This document shows positions 25,201 to 34,486 of a stretch of DNA of 64,000 nucleotides, one piece after another. This stretch comes from Actinoplanes nipponensis (GTDB lineage: Bacteria; Actinomycetota; Actinomycetes; Mycobacteriales; Micromonosporaceae), in NCBI RefSeq assembly GCF_016862275.1, contig NZ_BOMQ01000008.1, positions 539,826 through 603,825 on the forward strand, read 5' to 3'. Each line of letters opens with the position of its first letter. Positions within the stretch are counted from its first letter, which is position 1. The notes beneath the pieces are model-generated. The model was not told the DNA's origin. It saw nothing but the letters and a program-made list of their open reading frames with translations, and made no database searches. The position numbers were made by a program, and so were the translations under genes.

Positions 25201-26649
25201 GTGCGACACCGCAGGACCCTCACCGCGGTCGCGGCCACCCTGGCTCTCGCCGTACCGGTCATCGCGGCGACCTCCGCGTCCGCCACCTCGACCCCGACCG
25301 TCCCCACCCTGACCACCGCTCCCGAGATCAGCGTCACCGACGTGAAGGCGCACCTCGCGCAGCTGCAGGCGATCGCCAACGGCAACGGCGGCAACCGGTA
25401 CGCGGGCGCCGGCGGCTACACCGCCTCGGTGAGCTACGTCGAGCAGAAGCTGCGCACCGCCGGCTACACCGTGACCCGGCAGCCGTGCCCGAGCTGCACG
25501 GCCCAGTCGCCCAACCTGATCGCCGAGTGGCCCGGCGGCGACGCCGACCAGGTCCTCATGCTCGGCGCCCACCTCGACAGCGTCCGGGCCGGACCGGGCA
25601 TCAACGACAACGGCTCCGGCTCGGCCGGCGTCCTGCAGGTCGCGCTGACCCTCGCGCGGCAGCACCCGGCCATGACCCGGCGGGTGCGCTTCGCCTGGTG
25701 GGCCGACGAGGAGCAGGGCCTGCGCGGCTCCGACTACTACGTCGGCCGGCTCTCCGCCGCCGAGCGCGCGCGGATCACGGGGTACCTGAACTTCGACATG
25801 ATCGCCTCGCGCAACGCCGGCTACTTCGTCAACAACATCAACACGCCGCTGGCCGCGTCGCTGAAGAGCTACTACGACGCGATCGGGGTCCCCACCGAGG
25901 AGAACGTCGAAGGGGTCAACCGCTCCGACGACGCGTCCTTCCGCAACGCCGGCATCGCCAGCAGCGGGGTGGCCGCGGGCGCCAGCGCCCGCAAGACGGC
26001 CGCGCAGGCGCAGAAGTGGGGCGGGACCGCCAACGCGTCGTACGACTCCTGCTATCACAGCGCCTGCGACACCACCGCCAACATCGCCGACGTGCCGCTC
26101 GGTCGCGCGGTGAACGCCATGGCCACCGCCGTGTGGAGCCAGGCGGTCGGCGACGGCCCGCCGCCCGCCGGGGACGGCTTCTCGCTGTCGGTGTCGCCGT
26201 CGTCGGCGACCGTCGAGCCGGGCGGCTCGGCCACCGCCGCGGTGTCGACCGTGACGACCTCGGGCAGCGCGCAGCCCGTACGGCTGTCGGTGTCCGGTGC
26301 GCCGGCCGGGGTCAGTGCGACGGTCAGCCCGTCGCCGGTGACCTCCGGCGGCTCGGCGACGCTGTCGGTGGCGGTGTCGGCCTCCGCGACGGCCGGTACG
26401 TACGCGTTGACCGTCACCGGCACCGGCACCTCCGCCACGCAGACCGCCCGGTTCACCGTGACTGTTCCCGGCGGGACTCCGCCGGGCGGCTGCGGGGGTG
26501 TGAGCGCCTGGAGCGCGACGCAGGCGTACGCGCCCGGTGACCGGGCCGCGCACCTGGGCCGGTTGTGGAACTCGACGTGGTACTCCACCGGCGCGGAACC
26601 GGGGGCGCCCGGTTCCTGGGCGGTCTGGAGCGACGCCGGCCCCTGCTGA
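25201..26649 (+). CDS. Secreted M28 aminopeptidase with Ig-like domain and CBM
   Basis: A 482-residue secreted zinc aminopeptidase like the Streptomyces griseus enzyme. Signal peptide to about residue 29. Di-zinc ligands: H124 (GAHLDS), D136 (INDNGSG), E170-E171 (DEEQG), D199 (LNFDM) and the histidine of CYHSACD. A single Ig-like repeat (about 328-430) and a C-terminal CBM5/12 ([37 protein letters not shown]) follow. It completes the job of the M4 and S1 endoproteases by trimming peptides. GTG start with TAGGAGAAACC. The shared tail with the M4 protease points to recent module exchange. Confidence 0.93.
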   Translation: MRHRRTLTAVAATLALAVPVIAATSASATSTPTVPTLTTAPEISVTDVKAHLAQLQAIANGNGGNRYAGAGGYTASVSYVEQKLRTAGYTVTRQPCPSCTAQSPNLIAEWPGGDADQVLMLGAHLDSVRAGPGINDNGSGSAGVLQVALTLARQHPAMTRRVRFAWWADEEQGLRGSDYYVGRLSAAERARITGYLNFDMIASRNAGYFVNNINTPLAASLKSYYDAIGVPTEENVEGVNRSDDASFRNAGIASSGVAAGASARKTAAQAQKWGGTANASYDSCYHSACDTTANIADVPLGRAVNAMATAVWSQAVGDGPPPAGDGFSLSVSPSSATVEPGGSATAAVSTVTTSGSAQPVRLSVSGAPAGVSATVSPSPVTSGGSATLSVAVSASATAGTYALTVTGTGTSATQTARFTVTVPGGTPPGGCGGVSAWSATQAYAPGDRAAHLGRLWNSTWYSTGAEPGAPGSWAVWSDAGPC

Positions 26650-26660
26650 TCCGGCCCGGC

Positions 26661-28001
26661 TCAGTCGGCCGCGACGGCCGGCCGGCTGGGCTCCCCGGAG
26701 AGCCGCTCCACATCGGCCAGCCCCTGCTGCAACAGCGCGACGGCCTCGGCCGCCCGGCCCTGAGCCTCGAGGTTGTCGGCGAGCGACAGGACGACGGCGG
26801 CGAGGTGCCGTCGTGGACCGGTACGGCGGTAGCCGTCGGCCGCGTCCCGCAGGTGACGTTCGGCGGCGGGCAGGTCGCCGTCGTCCGTGGCCAGCGCGGC
26901 CAGCACCCGGTCGGCCGCGGGCACCCGCGCGCCGGCCGGCCCGCCGGGGGCCAGGTCGGCCAGCAGCTGGCGGGCCTCCGCCCGGCGACCGAGCGCCCGG
27001 TACACCTCGGCGAGCTCGACCGCGCTGTCGATCACCAGGCCGGCCCGGCCGGCGGCGACGAAGCTGGCGTGGGCGTCCGCCAGGTCGCGCAGCGCGGCGG
27101 CGAGGTCGCCGCTCGTGCGCCGGGCCCGGCCGCGGATGACCCGGCAGCCGGCCAGCGGCACCGCCAGCGCGGCCTGCCGGCGTGCCTGCCGGGCCTGCAG
27201 CAACGCGACCTCGGCGGCCCTGGTGTCGCCGCGGGCCAGCAGGGTCCGGCACACCTTGAGGTGCAGATCGGCGACCGTGGCGGCGTCCCGCGGGCCGGCC
27301 AGGGCCAGGGCCGCCGCGGCCGCGTCGGCCGCCTCCGCGTCGTCGTCGAGGTCGTGGTGGCACAGGGCCAGGTGCGCGTGCAGCCCCAGCAGCGCGTCGG
27401 GGTCGGGCAGCCCGGCCTCGGTCAGCTCGGTCAGCGCCTGCCGCAACAGGTACGCGCCGTACCGGGGATCGCCCTGGTGCCGGCGGCATTCGGCGTGCCC
27501 GATGACCGGACCCACCCGCAGGTGCGCCGGCGCGCCGGCCGACAGCCGCGCCGCCTCGTCGAACTCCCGGACGGCCCGCTCGGGCTCGCCGCGTTCCAGG
27601 GCCAGCCGGCCGAGCCCGAGGTGGCACTGCGCGGCGTGCAGGGTGTCGCCCGCGCGGCCGGTCTCCGCGGACAGGCGCCGGTACGCCGCCTCGGCCGCGG
27701 CGGGATCCGGGCCGGCCGCCGCCTCGGCCAGCGCCAGCTCCAGATCGATGCGCAGGTCGTGGGCCGGCGCCCGGCCGGTGAGCAGCTCCTGCCGGCTGGT
27801 GCCCAGCCGCTCGGCGAAGTGGGCCAGCGCGTCGGTGGACGGCATCCGCCGGCCGGCCTCGACGGACGAGACGTACGCGCCGGTGTATCGCGGCGCGGCC
27901 AGCTCCCGCTGGGTGAGCCCGCGGGCCGTGCGCAGCTGCTGGATGCGCCGGCCCACCGCCTCGGCGGCGCCGGGCTCGGGCCCGGTGCGGTCGCCGCTCA
28001 C
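26661..28001 (-). CDS. XRE-TPR regulator, second of a pair
   Basis: A 446-residue protein with an N-terminal XRE HTH (RIQQLRTARGLTQRELA, YVSSVEAGRRMPS) and about eight TPR-like helical pairs behind it (YRRLSAETG, LGLGRLALERGEPERAVREF, and so on). Such proteins bind DNA and usually sense a peptide or partner with the TPR part. The GTG start at 28001 overlaps the stop of the upstream XRE-TPR gene by four bases. The two are similar throughout, so the pair arose by duplication. It ends 12 bp from the convergent M28 gene. Confidence 0.8.
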   Translation of the reverse strand: MSGDRTGPEPGAAEAVGRRIQQLRTARGLTQRELAAPRYTGAYVSSVEAGRRMPSTDALAHFAERLGTSRQELLTGRAPAHDLRIDLELALAEAAAGPDPAAAEAAYRRLSAETGRAGDTLHAAQCHLGLGRLALERGEPERAVREFDEAARLSAGAPAHLRVGPVIGHAECRRHQGDPRYGAYLLRQALTELTEAGLPDPDALLGLHAHLALCHHDLDDDAEAADAAAAALALAGPRDAATVADLHLKVCRTLLARGDTRAAEVALLQARQARRQAALAVPLAGCRVIRGRARRTSGDLAAALRDLADAHASFVAAGRAGLVIDSAVELAEVYRALGRRAEARQLLADLAPGGPAGARVPAADRVLAALATDDGDLPAAERHLRDAADGYRRTGPRRHLAAVVLSLADNLEAQGRAAEAVALLQQGLADVERLSGEPSRPAVAAD

Positions 28002-29314
28002 CGGATCTTCTCCGCCGCGTGCAGGCCCCGCCGCAGGACCACCACCGCGTCGGCCTCGCGGCCGGCCTCCAGCAGGACGTCGCCGAGCATCCGGCAGGTC
28101 CGGACCAGCTCCGCCATCAGGCCCGTCTGCTCGTAGCGGGCGGCCGCCCGGGTCAGCAGCCGTTCGCCCGCGGCCGGGTCGCCCCGGCCCACCGCGACCA
28201 GGCCCAGCAGCCGGTCCGCCTCGGCCATGCACTCGGCGTGGTGGACGTCGTGGGAGATCCGGCCGGCCTCGGTGGCCAGCCGGGCCGCCTGGTCCAGGTC
28301 GCCCTGCCGGCGGCACACCTCCGCCAGCTCCAGCGTCGCCCCGGCGTGGTCCTGCGTCGCGCCGACCGCCCGCAGGATCTCGGCCGCGGCGGAGAGCTCC
28401 CGCGCCGCCTCCGGCAGCCGGTCCACCCGGCGCAGCACGTATCCGTGCGCCCAGTGGCACAGGCCGACCTCGCGGGTCAGCCCCAGCTCGCGATAGATCC
28501 GGCCGGCCTCGGTGAACATCCGTTCCGCCTCGGGCAGCTCCGCCGGGCTCCGCCGCAGCTGGCCCGCCGTCGTGTAGAAGTGGGCCAGCCACTCCGGGAC
28601 GGTGGCCTGGGGGAGCAGGGCCTGCGCGTCGGCCTCCAGCCGGCGGGCCCGCTCGCGCCAGTCCAGCTCGACGAAGATGTAGAGCAGGGACGCCGACAGG
28701 CGTAACCGCCCGTCCGCGTGGGCGGGCAGCTCGGCCGGGGCCCGCAGCTCCTCCTGCAGTACGGCCAGGGCGGTGGACAGGTCGCCGCGAGCGAACCGGC
28801 AGTACGCCCACCGGGCCACCGCAGCCGTGCGCGGTGTCGATGGTGGTTCGTCGCGGACGCGGCCGAACTGCTCCTCGGCCCCGCGCAGGTCGCCACTCTG
28901 CAGGCGGGCCTCACCCAGCCAGTAGCCGGCCCAGCCGGCCGGTTCGGTGAGGGCGTACCGGGACGCGTCGGCCCGTACCCGGCGGAACTCGTCCTCGGCA
29001 TAGCCGATCTTGCCCTCGGACAGCAGGCGCCGGGCCCGCTGGAGCGCGTCGTTCAGGTCGGCGGCGGCGCCGGGCGGCCGGCCGTACCGCAGGTCGTCCG
29101 GGTCCACCCCCAGGCGCTGGGCGACGTGGGTGAGCATCGGTTCGCTGGGGTTGCGGGTGCCGGCCTCCACCGCCGCGAGCAGGGTCCGGCTGTAGTGCGG
29201 CTGGGCGAGCTCGCGCTGGGTCAGGCCGTGCGCCCGGCGTAGGCGACGGATGCGGGGACCCACCCCGGCCGGCTCGCCGTTCTCCCGCAACGCCTCGAGC
29301 GGCTTCGTCGTCAC
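27998..29314 (-). CDS. XRE-TPR regulator, first of a pair
   Basis: A 438-residue XRE-TPR protein. HTH: RIRRLRRAHGLTQRELA, LLAAVEAGTRNPSEP. The rest is an array of TPR-like repeats (GYWLGEARLQSGDLRGAEEQF, WAHGYVLRRVDRLPEAARELS). I chose the GTG at 29314 because GGGGAGG lies four bases upstream; the frame extends to 29344 without such a site. In-frame overlap with the second regulator indicates one transcript. Divergent from the small CxxC gene. Signal and targets are unknown. Confidence 0.8.
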   Translation of the reverse strand: MTTKPLEALRENGEPAGVGPRIRRLRRAHGLTQRELAQPHYSRTLLAAVEAGTRNPSEPMLTHVAQRLGVDPDDLRYGRPPGAAADLNDALQRARRLLSEGKIGYAEDEFRRVRADASRYALTEPAGWAGYWLGEARLQSGDLRGAEEQFGRVRDEPPSTPRTAAVARWAYCRFARGDLSTALAVLQEELRAPAELPAHADGRLRLSASLLYIFVELDWRERARRLEADAQALLPQATVPEWLAHFYTTAGQLRRSPAELPEAERMFTEAGRIYRELGLTREVGLCHWAHGYVLRRVDRLPEAARELSAAAEILRAVGATQDHAGATLELAEVCRRQGDLDQAARLATEAGRISHDVHHAECMAEADRLLGLVAVGRGDPAAGERLLTRAAARYEQTGLMAELVRTCRMLGDVLLEAGREADAVVVLRRGLHAAEKIR

Positions 29315-29440
29315 GCCACCTCCCCGCTCCACCCTAATCCTCACCGATTTCGGGCGGCCGGTCCCGGGCGCGCGACGCCGCCGGGTGCCTTGCTACTCTC
29401 CCAGCAACTCCGGTTAACTACGGTGTGTCTAGGGGTGGGT

Positions 29441-29647
29441 ATGAGTCACGACGCCGGCGCGGACGTCCTCTGCCGGCATTGCCGCCGAGCGCTGTGGCAC
29501 GAGGACCTGTGGGGGTGGCTGCACCTGGACAACAGCTACCTGTGCCGCCACCCGGACACCGGCGAGATCCTGTTCACGCCGGCCGAACCGGCGGCCGGCA
29601 GTCCCCAGCGCAACCAGCCCTCCGGAAAGGACGGTGTCGACTCATGA
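29441..29647 (+). CDS. CxxC micro-protein coupled to alanine dehydrogenase
   Basis: A 68-residue protein with C-x2-C near the start (VLCRHCRRALWHEDLWGWLH) and a third cysteine with histidine in YLCRHPDTGE, a likely zinc-binding pattern. I chose the ATG at 29441 after GGGGTGGGT; an earlier start at 29390 is not supported. The stop overlaps the alanine dehydrogenase start in an ATGA. Function unknown; the overlap suggests co-regulation with nitrogen or alanine use. Confidence 0.6.
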   Translation: MSHDAGADVLCRHCRRALWHEDLWGWLHLDNSYLCRHPDTGEILFTPAEPAAGSPQRNQPSGKDGVDS

Positions 29648-30759
29648 AGGTCGGCATTCCGAGCGAAGTGAAGAACAACGAGTTCCGGGTCGCGATCACT
29701 CCTGCGGGGGTGTTCGAGCTGGACCGGGCCGGGCATGAGGTGTTCGTGCAGGCTGGTGCGGGTGCCGGTTCGTCGATCACCGACGCTGATTATGTTGCGG
29801 CGGGGGCCACGATCCTTGACGGTGCGGACCAGGTGTGGGCGACCGGGGATCTGATCTTGAAGGTTAAGGAGCCGATCGCGCAGGAGTACGGCCGGATGCG
29901 GGAGGGGCAGGTGTTGTTCACCTACCTGCATCTGGCGGCGTCCAAGGAGTGCACCGACGCGTTGCTGGATCGTAAGGTCACCGGGATCGCCTATGAGACC
30001 GTGGAGCTGGCGGATCGTTCGCTGCCGTTGTTGGCGCCGATGTCGGAGGTTGCTGGGCGGTTGGCCCCGCAGGTCGGTTCGTATCACTTGATGCGTTCTG
30101 GTGGTGGCCGTGGGGTGCTGATGGGTGGGGTGCCGGGGGTGTACGCGGCCAAGGTTGTGGTGATCGGGGCCGGGGTGTCGGGGATGAACGCGGCGGCGAT
30201 CGCGTTGGGTATGCAGGCCGAGGTGTTGGTGTTGGACAAGAACATCGCTCGGCTGCGGGCGGCGGATGCCGACTATCGGGGTCATTTGCAGACGATCGCG
30301 TCGAATGCGTATGAGATTGAGAAGGCGGTCATCGACGCGGATCTGGTGATCGGTGCGGTGTTGGTGCCGGGGGCGAAGGCGCCGAATCTGATCTCGAACG
30401 AGTTGGTGTCGCGGATGAAGCCGGGCAGTGTGTTGGTCGACATCGCGATCGATCAGGGTGGGTGTTTCGAGGATTCGCGGCCGACCACGCATGCTGATCC
30501 GGTGTATCGGGTGCATGAGTCGATGTTCTACTGCGTGGCGAACATGCCGGGTGCGGTGCCGCATACCAGTACGTATGCGTTGACCAATGTGACGTTGCCG
30601 TATGCGTTGGAGTTGGCCAACCGGGGTTGGCGGGATGCGGTCCAGGCTGATCCGGCGTTGGCGTTGGGGTTGAACACCCACGCGGGGCATGTCACTTACG
30701 GTCCGGTCGCCGAGGCCCACGGTATGCAGGCGCTGTCGCTGGCCGAGGTGCTCAGCTGA
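29644..30759 (+). CDS. ald: Alanine dehydrogenase
   Basis: A 371-residue enzyme that interconverts L-alanine and pyruvate plus ammonia with NAD. Family landmarks: MKVGIPSEVKNNEFRVAITP, K74-type KVKEP, HLAASKECTDAL, the dinucleotide site VIGAGVSGMNAA, and NMPGAVPHTSTYALTN. Length is normal. Codon use in the middle (about 29740-30680) is unlike the neighbours: many TTG, GTG, GGT and GAT codons. The first and last few dozen codons look typical. This could reflect expression level, transfer or gene conversion. Confidence 0.97.
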   Translation: MKVGIPSEVKNNEFRVAITPAGVFELDRAGHEVFVQAGAGAGSSITDADYVAAGATILDGADQVWATGDLILKVKEPIAQEYGRMREGQVLFTYLHLAASKECTDALLDRKVTGIAYETVELADRSLPLLAPMSEVAGRLAPQVGSYHLMRSGGGRGVLMGGVPGVYAAKVVVIGAGVSGMNAAAIALGMQAEVLVLDKNIARLRAADADYRGHLQTIASNAYEIEKAVIDADLVIGAVLVPGAKAPNLISNELVSRMKPGSVLVDIAIDQGGCFEDSRPTTHADPVYRVHESMFYCVANMPGAVPHTSTYALTNVTLPYALELANRGWRDAVQADPALALGLNTHAGHVTYGPVAEAHGMQALSLAEVLS

Positions 30760-30772
30760 GCCTGAGCCGGGC

Positions 30773-32341
30773 CTACACCGCAGCCGCGGCAGCCCAGTGG
30801 ATCCGATCGCCGCCGGCGGCCTTGGCCGCGTACATGGCGTGATCGGCGCCGGCGAGGGTGTCGCTCAGGGCGCCGGCCGGTCCCGACGCGACGCCGATGC
30901 TGGCGGTGACGGTCAGGCCGAGCGCGCGCACCCGGCGGACCATGCGTTCGGCCACCTCGGCGGCGGCCCGGTCGTCGACGGCGTCGAGCAACACGCAGAA
31001 CTCGTCGCCGCCGATCCGGGCCAGCACGTCGCCGGCCCGCGTCTCCGCGGCCAGGGCGGCCGCGATCGCCGTGAGCGCCCGGTCGCCGGCCGCGTGGCCC
31101 TGGCCGTCGTTGAGGGCCTTGAACCTGTCCAGGTCGACGACCAGGACCGCCGTGTGCTCGACGCCGGCCGCCCCGCCGGCCCGGCGCACCAGTTCCCGGT
31201 CGTAGGCCCGCCGGTTGGGCACCCCGGTCAGCGCGTCGGTGTCCGCCGAGCGGGCCACGAGCTCGTGTTCCACCCGCAGCTGCTGCAACGAGCGCATCGT
31301 CCGGACGGCGTGCAGGGTCTGCAGCCGCTGACGCCACAGCGCGGCGGCCAGGCAGTCGCCGTAGCGCAGCGCCACCCGCAGGTCCGCCGGGCCGTCCGCG
31401 CTCAGCAGGATGGCGTGGGTGTGGGTCAGGGCCGCCACGTTGTACCACTCGATGTCGGCCGGCAGCTCGGCCAGGACCTGTTCCACCAGCGCCACGGCCT
31501 CCGCCCGGCGCCCGCTGCGGGCCAGGGCGACGGCCAGGAAGGGCACGCTGAACCGCCACCAGTCGAGGTACCGGCCGGCCCGCAGCGGCTCCGCATGCCG
31601 GCGGATCAGCTCGGCCGCGGCGGCGGGGTCGTCGCCGTCGGCCTGGGCGCAGCCGACGTACAGACCGGCCACGTCGCGCCAGTAGGGGCTGTCGGTGGGG
31701 GCGAGCTGACCGGCCAGCAACCCGTGGGACAGGGCCACCGCGCTGTGCTCCTCGGCCTCGGCCAGCCGGCCGACCCGGTACAGCTCCAGCGCCCAGGCCA
31801 GGTGCAGCTCGGCCAGGTTGACCTGGAAGGTGACCAGGGCGGACCCGGCCGGCGCGAGCTGGGTCATCAGCTCGTACGCGGTGGTGTAGTGCGGATCGGC
31901 CAGCTCGTACAGCCGCAGGGTGTAGTAGCCGATCGCGATCACGTTGTGCGCGCTGGAGACCACCATCGGATCGGCGGAGTCGGCGGCGGCGGCCTCCGCC
32001 TCGGTCAGGTCCCGCAACACCCCGTCGACGTCGTGCTCGCCCAGGTCGCTGTCGCCGAGCACGATCCGCAGCATCGCCCGCAGCGCCAGCGCGTTGGCCC
32101 GCCAGCCGGGGCTCTGCTCCCGGTCCGCGGCGGCCACCATGAGGGTGCAGGCCGCCAGCGCCTCCCGGTGCGCTCCGGCCGCGCGGAACGCCACGGTACG
32201 GACGTAGTGCAGCCCGGCCGGCCCGTCCTCGACGCTGCCGGACAGCCCGATCATTCGCGCCTCGACGGTGCGGCGCACGTCCTCCGGGTCACCCTCGTGC
32301 GCTGCCGCGACCAGGCGCATGACCTCGGCGTTGTCCAGCAT
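30773..32341 (-). CDS. TPR-like diguanylate cyclase (GGDEF)
   Basis: A 522-residue cytoplasmic protein. The first 340 residues are helical TPR-like repeats; the C-terminal domain is a GGDEF diguanylate cyclase making cyclic di-GMP. It has DALTGVPNRRAYD, DLDRFKALNDGQGHAAGDR and the catalytic GGDEF. The RAGD five residues before it is a standard inhibitory I-site. No membrane segment. Convergent with ald. With the GGDEF protein at 61027 and the EAL protein at 46209, the window encodes a small c-di-GMP set. Confidence 0.9.
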   Translation of the reverse strand: MLDNAEVMRLVAAAHEGDPEDVRRTVEARMIGLSGSVEDGPAGLHYVRTVAFRAAGAHREALAACTLMVAAADREQSPGWRANALALRAMLRIVLGDSDLGEHDVDGVLRDLTEAEAAAADSADPMVVSSAHNVIAIGYYTLRLYELADPHYTTAYELMTQLAPAGSALVTFQVNLAELHLAWALELYRVGRLAEAEEHSAVALSHGLLAGQLAPTDSPYWRDVAGLYVGCAQADGDDPAAAAELIRRHAEPLRAGRYLDWWRFSVPFLAVALARSGRRAEAVALVEQVLAELPADIEWYNVAALTHTHAILLSADGPADLRVALRYGDCLAAALWRQRLQTLHAVRTMRSLQQLRVEHELVARSADTDALTGVPNRRAYDRELVRRAGGAAGVEHTAVLVVDLDRFKALNDGQGHAAGDRALTAIAAALAAETRAGDVLARIGGDEFCVLLDAVDDRAAAEVAERMVRRVRALGLTVTASIGVASGPAGALSDTLAGADHAMYAAKAAGGDRIHWAAAAAV

Positions 32342-32393
32342 GCCGTCCCGATCGGCGGGGAATCGCCCGACTTGAGCGGCCGGGCGTGCACCG

Positions 32394-33029
32394 TCAGTCG
32401 TCGTTCGGGTCGCGAGCCCCGCGAACGGTGACGACGACGGCCCCGGCGGCGAACACCAGGGCGGCGCAGAGCGCGGCGCGGAGGTCGTGCGGTGGCCGGG
32501 CCGGCCAGATCCACGGTGTGCTCTGGGCCGGTCCGTGCCATCGGGTGTAGAGCGCGTACACGGCGATCATCATGTAGGCGACCGGGCCGGTCCAGGCCAG
32601 GGCCCCGCGGAGGGTGGCGGCGCACAACAGGCCGATGCCGGTCAGCCCGGCCAGATTGCGGAGCACGGCCGGAGCGCCGCCGGCCAGGTGCGCGCCACCG
32701 GTTCCGGCCGCGGCCAGCGCGCCGGCCGCGATGGCGGTGAGGGCCACCGCGACACCCAGCCGCAGCCACGGCAGCCATCGCCCGGCGGCGCGTTCCGGCT
32801 CGCCGAAGGGGCTGGCCGCGGCCATCGCGACGGTCACGGCGCACGCAGTCTCGATCATCAGCGGCAGTTGCAGCGCACCGTAGGTGTTCCAGCGCCAGTG
32901 CAGGGCGATCCGCAGCGCGATGCCGCAGGCCAGCATGACGGCCACGGCGGCCGGGACGTGCCGGCTGATCAGGTGCATGCGGATCAGGCGCAGGGCCGGC
33001 GGCCGCGACGGCGCTCTCGCCGGTGTCAT
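32394..33029 (-). CDS. Membrane protein, last gene of the ECF-ABC operon
   Basis: A 211-residue protein with about five to six hydrophobic segments (AAVAVMLACGIALRIAL, VGVAVALTAIAAGALAAAG, AALCAALVFAAGAVVVTV). No family recognised. Its ATG at 33029 overlaps the stop of the permease gene. Probably an accessory membrane part of the exporter encoded upstream. Confidence 0.65.
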   Translation of the reverse strand: MTPARAPSRPPALRLIRMHLISRHVPAAVAVMLACGIALRIALHWRWNTYGALQLPLMIETACAVTVAMAAASPFGEPERAAGRWLPWLRLGVAVALTAIAAGALAAAGTGGAHLAGGAPAVLRNLAGLTGIGLLCAATLRGALAWTGPVAYMMIAVYALYTRWHGPAQSTPWIWPARPPHDLRAALCAALVFAAGAVVVTVRGARDPNDD

Positions 33030-34486
33030 GGCACACGCGCCAGGGGCAGGCGACCCGCCCGCAGGGCCGGGAGGTGTTCGAGAAGCCAGGCGTGCCGCGT
33101 GGCGGGCGGCAGCGCGGCGAATCGACGTGCCGCGGCGACCGTCGCGGGATCCGCTGCCGGCGCGGCGGTGCCCAGCAGGGCGGCGGTGACGGCGGCCTGG
33201 GCCGGGCCGGTGACGTCCCCGATGACGGTGGCCACGAGGGCGGGTCCGGCTTCCGCGCGTACGGCGTCGGCCGCCTGGTCGACGGTCATCGTGGGCCCGG
33301 CCAGCTGAACGGGCAGGAGGAAGTGCAGCACCGGGGGAGTCCCGCCGATGCGGGGTGCCGCCATGCGTATCTCCACGGTGTTGCCGGGTCCCTGCTCGTA
33401 GACGGTGGCGGCTTGACTGAGGCGAACGGGCGCGCCGGTCAGGCCGGCCACGTCGCTGAGCACCGGTGCGAGGCGGGCCGCCAGGGCGGCCAGGTAGGCG
33501 GTGTAGGCCGGGTGCAGGCAGACCGGGATGGCGGTGGTGCTGCAGACCGGGGTGTACGGGACCGGGCGGTCCCCGGCGGCCGAATGCAAGGCCGGAATGG
33601 CGATCAGGCCGTGCTCGTCCAGCCGTCCGGTGCCGGCCAGCGCGGTGGCGGTACCGGCCAGCAGCAGTCCGGCCGCGGTGATCGCCGCGGCGGCCCGGCG
33701 CGACCGGGGCCCCGCGGAACCCGCGGGCAACCCCAGGGCGGCCACCAGGGCCGCGGTGAGGCCGGCGAGGAACATCAGCTGGACGACCGGCAGGTCCGGA
33801 AGGTACGGGTGGAAGACCGCCACGCCGGCGTCGGTCCCGAGCTCCCAGGGTCCGGCGACCACCGGCAGCACCTGCAGGGGCGACCTGCCGCCGTGGATCA
33901 GCTGCAGACTGAGCTCCAGCGTGACGAAGACGCCCACGGCGGCCAGCGGCGCGGTGAACCGGCTGGGAAGCAGCACCCCGGCGGCGAAACCCAGCGCGGA
34001 CAACGCCGGCATGGTCGCGGCGCCGACGGCGGCCGGCCACCACAGCGGACCGCCCCAGGCCGCCTGCCGGGCGACGACGGCGTACAGGACGGTCACACCG
34101 GCCAGGTAGGCGGCCAGCGCCCAGCAGCTGGTGGCCGCCCAGCTGGCGAGGTGGCGGGCCCACCGGGACCGGGCGGTGCCGGTGAGCAGGTCGGTGAGGC
34201 CGAGGCGGGCCTCCCGCGACCCCATCCACGCCGCGGCGCCGATCACCGTGGGCACGAAGACCGCCAGGGCGCCGGTCTGCATGGACATGGCGCGGACGTT
34301 CCACAGCGGTGGGGCAGCCGCCCCGGTACGGTGGGCGACCAGCCCGAACAGGGCGACGGCCCACGGCAGCAGCCACAGCATCGCGTTGCGGCGCAGTTCC
34401 AGCCGCACCAGCCGGCGCGCCCCCGGCAGCGGTACGCCGGCGGAGCGCCGGAGCCGGACCGTCGGCGCCGGAGGGGCGGCCGTCAT
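33026..34486 (-). CDS. ABC exporter permease-like membrane protein
   Basis: A 486-residue protein with about six helices in its first 300 residues, then a soluble region (about 310-460), then a short tail. The N-terminal part (RLELRRNAMLWLLPWAV, WMGSREARLGLTDLL) fits an ABC-2-type permease. Its ATG overlaps the stop of the ATPase gene. The C-terminal soluble half has no clear relative. Substrate unknown. Confidence 0.75.
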   Translation of the reverse strand: MTAAPPAPTVRLRRSAGVPLPGARRLVRLELRRNAMLWLLPWAVALFGLVAHRTGAAAPPLWNVRAMSMQTGALAVFVPTVIGAAAWMGSREARLGLTDLLTGTARSRWARHLASWAATSCWALAAYLAGVTVLYAVVARQAAWGGPLWWPAAVGAATMPALSALGFAAGVLLPSRFTAPLAAVGVFVTLELSLQLIHGGRSPLQVLPVVAGPWELGTDAGVAVFHPYLPDLPVVQLMFLAGLTAALVAALGLPAGSAGPRSRRAAAAITAAGLLLAGTATALAGTGRLDEHGLIAIPALHSAAGDRPVPYTPVCSTTAIPVCLHPAYTAYLAALAARLAPVLSDVAGLTGAPVRLSQAATVYEQGPGNTVEIRMAAPRIGGTPPVLHFLLPVQLAGPTMTVDQAADAVRAEAGPALVATVIGDVTGPAQAAVTAALLGTAAPAADPATVAAARRFAALPPATRHAWLLEHLPALRAGRLPLARVP

